Positions 53,770-57,862 of a stretch of 57,862 bases of DNA are shown in pieces. This DNA comes from Hyphomicrobiaceae bacterium. Lineage in GTDB: Bacteria; Pseudomonadota; Alphaproteobacteria; Rhizobiales; Hyphomicrobiaceae. The stretch covers positions 1 to 57,862 of the forward strand of contig JALHMC010000027.1 of assembly GCA_022844225.1 (NCBI GenBank), in the 5' to 3' direction. Below the pieces are notes generated by a model. The model searched no databases and was not told where the DNA came from. It was given only the letters and a program-made list of their open reading frames with translations. The position numbers and the translations under genes are program-made. How positions within the stretch are numbered: the stretch's first letter is position 1; every line of letters begins with the position of its first letter.

Positions 53770-53797
53770 GCCGACGTCACTGTGGTGTCATCGAAGA

Positions 53798-53807
53798 TGT
53801 CTAGACA
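53798..53807. promoter_or_regulatory. Operator-like palindrome 1 (phnF-phnG)
   Basis: TGTCTAGACA is a perfect 10-bp palindrome, 28 nt upstream of phnF. HutC/GntR-type operators are palindromic, and an identical copy lies 30 bp away (centre to centre). It is presumed to bind PhnF. Confidence 0.72.
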
Positions 53808-53827
53808 ATAAATCCCGGTCGACTTAA

Positions 53828-53837
53828 TGTCTAGACA
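53828..53837. promoter_or_regulatory. Operator-like palindrome 2 (phnF-phnG)
   Basis: The second TGTCTAGACA, here extended to a perfect 14-bp palindrome AATGTCTAGACATT (53826-53839). It lies 30 nt before the phnG start chosen at 53868. The 30-bp centre-to-centre spacing puts both sites on the same face of the helix. Confidence 0.75.
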
Positions 53838-53867
53838 TTGTTCGATCACTGGGCCCGCGGGGTGGAC

Positions 53868-54335
53868 GTGAGCGACGAGAACAAAACACCTGATCATTCA
53901 CCTGACTCTGAGCGCAAGTCATGGATGGCCGTCCTGGCTCGTGCTCGGAAAACCGAACTCGATGAAATCGTGGCGCGTCTCGGTGGCCTGCCGGATCATG
54001 TCGTGCTGAAACCCGCCGAGACGGGAACAGTCATGGTCGAGGCGCGGGCGGGTGGCACGGGGCGTCGCTTCAATATGGGCGAGGCAACCATGACCCGATG
54101 CGTGGTGCGCCTCGCAGATGGCACGATGGGGTTCGCCTATGCGCTGGGCACCGACCGTCCCAAGGCCCTCGTGTCGGCCGTGTTGGACGCTCTGTTGCAA
54201 TCGTCGAGCGACGCCGGGCTACACGATGATATCGCCGCCCTCGCTCGCGCACAGACGGAGGCCCGGCAACTGGCGCTGCGCAAGGCTGCTGCCACCAAGG
54301 TCGATTTCTTCACCCTCGTTCGGGGGCACGACTGA
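53868..54335 (+). CDS. phnG: C-P lyase subunit PhnG
   Basis: A 155-residue component of the PhnGHIJ core complex that cleaves C-P bonds. Motifs are WMAVLARARKTELDEIVARL and GRRFNMGEATMTRCVVRLAD. GTG 53868 is the best start, with GGGGTGG just upstream; 53838 (TTG) and 53862 (GTG) are alternatives. The stop overlaps the next start by one base (TGATG). Transcribed divergently from phnF. Confidence 0.93.
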   Translation: MSDENKTPDHSPDSERKSWMAVLARARKTELDEIVARLGGLPDHVVLKPAETGTVMVEARAGGTGRRFNMGEATMTRCVVRLADGTMGFAYALGTDRPKALVSAVLDALLQSSSDAGLHDDIAALARAQTEARQLALRKAAATKVDFFTLVRGHD

Positions 54336-54949
54336 TGCAATCCATGTCGTCTCAACCGCAACTGGGAAAGGGCTTCGACGAGCCGGTCCTCGCCAGCCAG
54401 CGCTGCTTCCGCCAGATCCTGGCCGCCATGAGCGAACCCGGCTCGGTTCATCGCTTGGGCGAAGACGTCGAGTCGCCGACCGGCGTGTCGGCTGCCGCCA
54501 TGCTGGTTCTCCTCACTCTGGTCGATCACGAGACGCCGGTCTGGCTTGCGCCTCGTTTCGCTTCTGCCGCGACCTACCTGCGCTTCCATTGCGGGGCGCC
54601 CGTCCTCGAGGCGCCGTCTGCCGCCACCTTTGCCCTCGTCGACGGAGCCTCCGTCGATCTCGATCTCGGCGCCTTCAACCCCGGTGACGATCGCTACCCG
54701 GATCGCTCGGCAACGCTCGTCGTCGGATGCGCGGCATTCGAAGGTGGACGTGACGTCTCGCTCTCCGGCCCCGGCATTCGAGGCGACATCACCGTCTCTC
54801 CGGCGGGCCTCGATGCGGCGTTCTGGCAGAAGGTCGCGGCCAACAACGCCCGCTATCCGCTCGGCGTGGACCTGATCCTCGCGGCAGGAAATGAGATCAT
54901 GTGCATTCCGCGCTCGACACGGATCGCACGCGCCGCGGAGGCTTGCTGA
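54335..54949 (+). CDS. phnH: C-P lyase subunit PhnH
   Basis: A 204-residue subunit of the C-P lyase core complex. Characteristic parts are PVLASQRCFRQILAAMSEPG, HCGAPVLEAPSAATFALVD and LILAAGNEIMCIPRSTRI. Its start overlaps the phnG stop by one nt and its stop overlaps the phnI start (TGATG at 54947-54951), showing coupling. Confidence 0.94.
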   Translation: MQSMSSQPQLGKGFDEPVLASQRCFRQILAAMSEPGSVHRLGEDVESPTGVSAAAMLVLLTLVDHETPVWLAPRFASAATYLRFHCGAPVLEAPSAATFALVDGASVDLDLGAFNPGDDRYPDRSATLVVGCAAFEGGRDVSLSGPGIRGDITVSPAGLDAAFWQKVAANNARYPLGVDLILAAGNEIMCIPRSTRIARAAEAC

Positions 54950-56073
54950 TGTACGTCGCGGTAAAAGGCGGCGAGGCCGCAATTCTCGCAACCCACGACC
55001 TCGTTGCCGAGATGCGTCGCGGCGACACGAGTGTACCCGAAGTCTCGACCGCGCAGATCCGCGAGCAGATGAGCCTCGCCGTGGCGCGCGTCATGAACGA
55101 AGGTTCCCTGGCCGACGCCGATCTGGCGGCGCTTGCGCTGAAACAGGCCCAGGGCGATGCCATCGAAGCCGCATTCCTGATGCGTGCCTATCGCACCACT
55201 TTGCCGCGCTTGGGCTCCTCCCAGCCGCTCGACACTGCCGCCATGGCCATTCGCCGGCGTGTTTCGGCGACCTACAAGGATCTCCCCGGTGGTCAGGTTC
55301 TTGGCCCCACATACGACTATACGCATCGCCTCTTCGATTTTGGTCTCACCGGTACCTCGGACGCACCACCGTCCGCGATGCCGTCCGATGTGGCACTCGA
55401 TACACGGATGCCCCGCGTTCCCGACATTCTCGGCGCCGAAGGCCTCATGGAGCCCGAGACGCCGCCCGAGGGCGACCCACGCCCCTTCGATCTCACCCGC
55501 GATCCCGTCGAGTTTCCGGCCGATCGCGACGTGCGGCTGCAGGCGTTGGCTCGTGGCGATGAAGGCTTCCTGCTCGGCCTCGCCTACTCGGTCCAGCGCG
55601 GCTTTGGCGGCAACCATCCCTTCGCCGGTGAAATCCGCATGGGCGAGGTGCCCGTGGAGTTCGTGCCCGAGGAATTGGGCTTCGCCGTCGATATCGGCGA
55701 TCTGACCGTCACCGAGTGCCAGATGGTCAATCAGTTCAAGGGCTCGAAGCACGTCGCGCCGCAGTTCACGCGCGGCTATGGCCTCGCCTTCGGCCACGCC
55801 GAGCGAAAGGCCATGTCGATGTCGATCGTCGATCGCGCCTTGAAGGGCCGAGAGCTCGGCGAGGCGGCGTCCTATCCCGCGCAGCAGGACGAGTTCGTGC
55901 TCTACCACTCCGACAACGTCGAAGCCGCTGGCTTCGTCGAGCACTTGAAGCTGCCGCACTACGTCGATTTCCAGGGCGAACTGGAATTGATCCGTCGTCT
56001 CCGCCGCGAGCTCGAAGAGCGCATCGCCCGCGAGGCCGTCGAATCGGGCGTTCTGCCCAAGGCAGCAGAATAG
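54949..56073 (+). CDS. phnI: C-P lyase subunit PhnI
   Basis: A 374-residue subunit that, with PhnGHL, replaces the adenine of ATP by a phosphonate ribose linkage. Typical segments are MYVAVKGGEAAILATHDLVA, RLFDFGLTGTSDAPPSAMPS, and YHSDNVEAAGFVEHLKLPHY. The start lies in the overlap with phnH. Length fits the family. phnJ follows 11 nt after the stop. Confidence 0.95.
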   Translation: MYVAVKGGEAAILATHDLVAEMRRGDTSVPEVSTAQIREQMSLAVARVMNEGSLADADLAALALKQAQGDAIEAAFLMRAYRTTLPRLGSSQPLDTAAMAIRRRVSATYKDLPGGQVLGPTYDYTHRLFDFGLTGTSDAPPSAMPSDVALDTRMPRVPDILGAEGLMEPETPPEGDPRPFDLTRDPVEFPADRDVRLQALARGDEGFLLGLAYSVQRGFGGNHPFAGEIRMGEVPVEFVPEELGFAVDIGDLTVTECQMVNQFKGSKHVAPQFTRGYGLAFGHAERKAMSMSIVDRALKGRELGEAASYPAQQDEFVLYHSDNVEAAGFVEHLKLPHYVDFQGELELIRRLRRELEERIAREAVESGVLPKAAE

Positions 56074-56084
56074 GATCGGCCCCG

Positions 56085-57008
56085 ATGCAAAAAACGGTCA
56101 CTCCATCAGGTTCACCGCGCGACGAGGCCTATAACTTCGCCTACCTCGACGAGGCGACCAAACGCATGGTCCGTCGCGCGCTGCTCAAGGCGGTCGCGGT
56201 CCCCGGTTATCAGGTTCCGTTCGGATCGCGCGAGATGCCACTGGCGCGCGGCTGGGGCACCGGCGGCATCCAGGTGACGGCCGCCGTCATCGGCCCCGAA
56301 GACACGCTCAAGGTCATCGACCAGGGCGCCGACGACACGACCAACGCCGTCTCGATCCGTCGCTTCTTCGCTCGCGTGGCTGGTGTTGCGACCACGGAGG
56401 CCACGGCCGAGGCGAGCATCATTCAAACCCGCCATCGCATCCCTGAGGCGCCGCTCGAGGCCGGCCAGATTCTCGTCTACCAGGTCCCGCAGCCCGAGCC
56501 GCTCAGGAAGCTCGAGTCCTCCGAGGCCGAGACGCGCAAGATGCATGCCTGGGGCGACTACGGTCCCATGTACGTGCGCCTCTATGAGGACATCGCCCGC
56601 TTTGGCCATGTCGCGACGACCTACTCCTATCCCGTGCTCGTCAACGGCCGCTACGTCATGAGTCCGAGTCCGATCCCGAAGTTCGACAATCCGAAGATGC
56701 ACATGAGCGCCGCCTTGCAGCTCTTCGGCGCCGGACGCGAAAAGCGCATCTACGCCATCCCGCCCTGGACGGAGGTCAAGAGTCTCGATTTCGAGGATCA
56801 CCCTTTCGAGGTCCAGAAATGGGACGAGCCGTGCGCGCTGTGCGGCGCTCCTGACAGCTACCTCGACGAGGTCATCACCGACGACCAGGGCGGCCGCATG
56901 TTCGTCTGCTCCGATACGCACTACTGCGAAGGCCGCCGCGACGCCGGCCACCGCGGGCGGCTCCTCGGCACCGATGCGGGCCGCGCCCTGGCGCGGGATG
57001 GGGAGTGA
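56085..57008 (+). CDS. phnJ: C-P lyase catalytic subunit PhnJ
   Basis: A 307-residue radical SAM enzyme that breaks the C-P bond. The four Cys are 250, 253, 275 and 281 (CALCGAPDSYLDEV, FVCSDTHYCEGRR). Their spacings (3, 22, 6) equal those of E. coli Cys241, 244, 266 and 272, the cluster ligands and the catalytic Cys. The rest (NFAYLDEATKRMVRRALLKA, SETRKMHAWGD) is family-typical. The chosen ATG 56085 lies inside a longer frame from 55716 that is only a shadow of phnI. Confidence 0.96.
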   Translation: MQKTVTPSGSPRDEAYNFAYLDEATKRMVRRALLKAVAVPGYQVPFGSREMPLARGWGTGGIQVTAAVIGPEDTLKVIDQGADDTTNAVSIRRFFARVAGVATTEATAEASIIQTRHRIPEAPLEAGQILVYQVPQPEPLRKLESSEAETRKMHAWGDYGPMYVRLYEDIARFGHVATTYSYPVLVNGRYVMSPSPIPKFDNPKMHMSAALQLFGAGREKRIYAIPPWTEVKSLDFEDHPFEVQKWDEPCALCGAPDSYLDEVITDDQGGRMFVCSDTHYCEGRRDAGHRGRLLGTDAGRALARDGE

Positions 57009-57018
57009 GGATAACGAA

Positions 57019-57834
57019 ATGTCACAAGCGGCACTCATCCCTCACTCCTCACCGCTCACGTCTCCTTCACCTCTCCTCACCGCCTCCCACGTCAGCCGCT
57101 TCTACGGCGAGCGCGTTGGCTGCGAAAACGTCTCGTTCTCGCTCTGGCCCGGCGAGGTGCTCGGTGTCGTCGGTGAGTCCGGCTCGGGCAAATCCACGCT
57201 TCTCCGATGCCTTTCGGGCCTCGACCGCCCCACCGCCGGCAGCGTCGCGTTCGCTGACCACGCGGGTCCGATTCCCGACATCTTCGCGCTCGACGAACAG
57301 CGCCGACGCGGCCTGATGCGCACGGCGTGGGGCATCGTTCACCAGAACCCGCGCGATGGCCTGCGCATGGCCGTCTCGGCGGGCGGCAATATCGGCGAGC
57401 GCCTGATGGACCGCGGCGACCGGCACTACGGCTCCATTCGTGAGGCAGCCCTCGATTGGCTCGCTCGCGTTGAGATCGATCCGGCCCGCATCGACGACCG
57501 TCCGAGCCAGTTCTCGGGGGGCATGCAGCAACGCCTGCAGATCGCGCGCGTGCTCGTCTCGGGACCGCGCCTCGTCTACATGGACGAGCCGACCGGCGGG
57601 CTCGATGTCTCGGTGCAGGCCCGCCTCCTCGATCTTCTGCGCGCTCTCGTGCGCGACCTCGGCCTCGCTGCCATCATCGTCACCCACGATCTGGCCGTCG
57701 CACGCCTGTTGACCGACCGACTGATGGTCATGCGCAACGGCCGCGTCGTCGAAGAAGGCTTGACCGACCAGGTGCTCGACGACCCGCAACACGCCTACAC
57801 GCAACTCCTGACCGCTTCGGTGCTCGCCGCATGA
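57019..57834 (+). CDS. phnK: C-P lyase accessory ATPase PhnK
   Basis: A 271-residue ABC-type ATPase that binds the C-P lyase core: Walker A GESGSGKST, signature FSGGMQQRL, Walker B LVYMDEPTGGLD. The first 20 residues (MSQAALIPHSSPLTSPSPLL) form a low-complexity Ser/Pro stretch coded by a TC-rich repeat-like run and are not in typical PhnK; the family start is at about residue 21. GAGG lies 8 nt upstream of the ATG. The stop overlaps phnL. Confidence 0.93.
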   Translation: MSQAALIPHSSPLTSPSPLLTASHVSRFYGERVGCENVSFSLWPGEVLGVVGESGSGKSTLLRCLSGLDRPTAGSVAFADHAGPIPDIFALDEQRRRGLMRTAWGIVHQNPRDGLRMAVSAGGNIGERLMDRGDRHYGSIREAALDWLARVEIDPARIDDRPSQFSGGMQQRLQIARVLVSGPRLVYMDEPTGGLDVSVQARLLDLLRALVRDLGLAAIIVTHDLAVARLLTDRLMVMRNGRVVEEGLTDQVLDDPQHAYTQLLTASVLAA

Positions 57835-57862
57835 CCTCCATGATCCGCGTCGAGGACGTCTC
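57831..57862 (+). CDS. phnL: Start of phnL, cut by window end
   Basis: Only the first ten codons lie in the window (ATG 57831, or ATG 57840), giving MTSMIRVEDV. The ATGA overlap with the phnK stop and the operon order point to phnL, an ABC-type ATPase associated with C-P lyase. Identity is inferred from position and this short N-terminus alone. Confidence 0.65.
   Translation, partial: MTSMIRVEDV

Noticed and set aside
53780..53792. CTGTGGTGTCAT as a Pho box between phnF and phnG
   Set aside because: The two half sites are not 11 bp apart, and the match to CTGTCAT is incomplete.
54853..55959. Minus-strand frame of 368 codons
   Set aside because: Antisense shadow of phnI; the plus-strand operon with overlapping stops and starts is much better supported.

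Overview
The window is GC-rich chromosomal DNA from an alphaproteobacterium, most likely of the order Hyphomicrobiales. This is inferred from the gene set and local order: a CpdR-like receiver beside hpt, TPR protein-bamB, a penicillin-binding-protein activator divergent from rsmI-yraN, ftsE-ftsX, Lys/Ala-rich histone H1-like proteins, and a phnG-L carbon-phosphorus lyase operon with an HutC-type PhnF. I see no phage, insertion sequence or CRISPR array.

Layout. 1-740: a tRNA-Thr(GGU) gene on the minus strand, split in the anticodon loop by a 253-nt group I intron. This is the most striking feature of the window. 920-9.9 kb: a PA0069-type radical SAM protein, an SH3-domain protein, a membrane J-domain protein, NnrU, a TPR protein with bamB, a glycosyltransferase and several small proteins. 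10.0-22.5 kb: metabolic genes comprising moaB, a TRAP permease pair without a binding protein, a double-domain CaiB/BaiF CoA-transferase, an Ldh2-type dehydrogenase, a phytanoyl-CoA dioxygenase-like protein, a RidA relative and a three-subunit molybdenum hydroxylase. 22.6-39.9 kb: mostly housekeeping genes, including a HAD hydrolase, arfB, fabI, two histone-like genes, sdhB, the PBP activator with rsmI-yraN, ftsEX, hpt and a CpdR-like protein, plus an LLM oxidoreductase, a methyltransferase, a DMT exporter and a redoxin with a very His-rich tail.

40.3-48.1 kb: a probable catabolic region with an acyl-CoA dehydrogenase, a VOC protein, an SDR, a class III aminotransferase, a TauD-type dioxygenase, a cytochrome P450 and a glutathione transferase. 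48.2-57.9 kb: a phosphonate locus with transporter genes phnC-phnD-phnD-phnE-phnE, then divergent phnF and the C-P lyase operon phnGHIJK, running off the end within the first codons of phnL. A candidate Pho box precedes phnC. Two identical 10-bp palindromes lie between phnF and phnG, with centres 30 bp apart.

The phosphonate genes form one system: PhnD captures the phosphonate, PhnE and PhnC import it, and PhnG-L with PhnJ chemistry cleave the C-P bond, presumably under PhnF and phosphate control. Functions come from recognisable motifs and neighbours. No database search was run.
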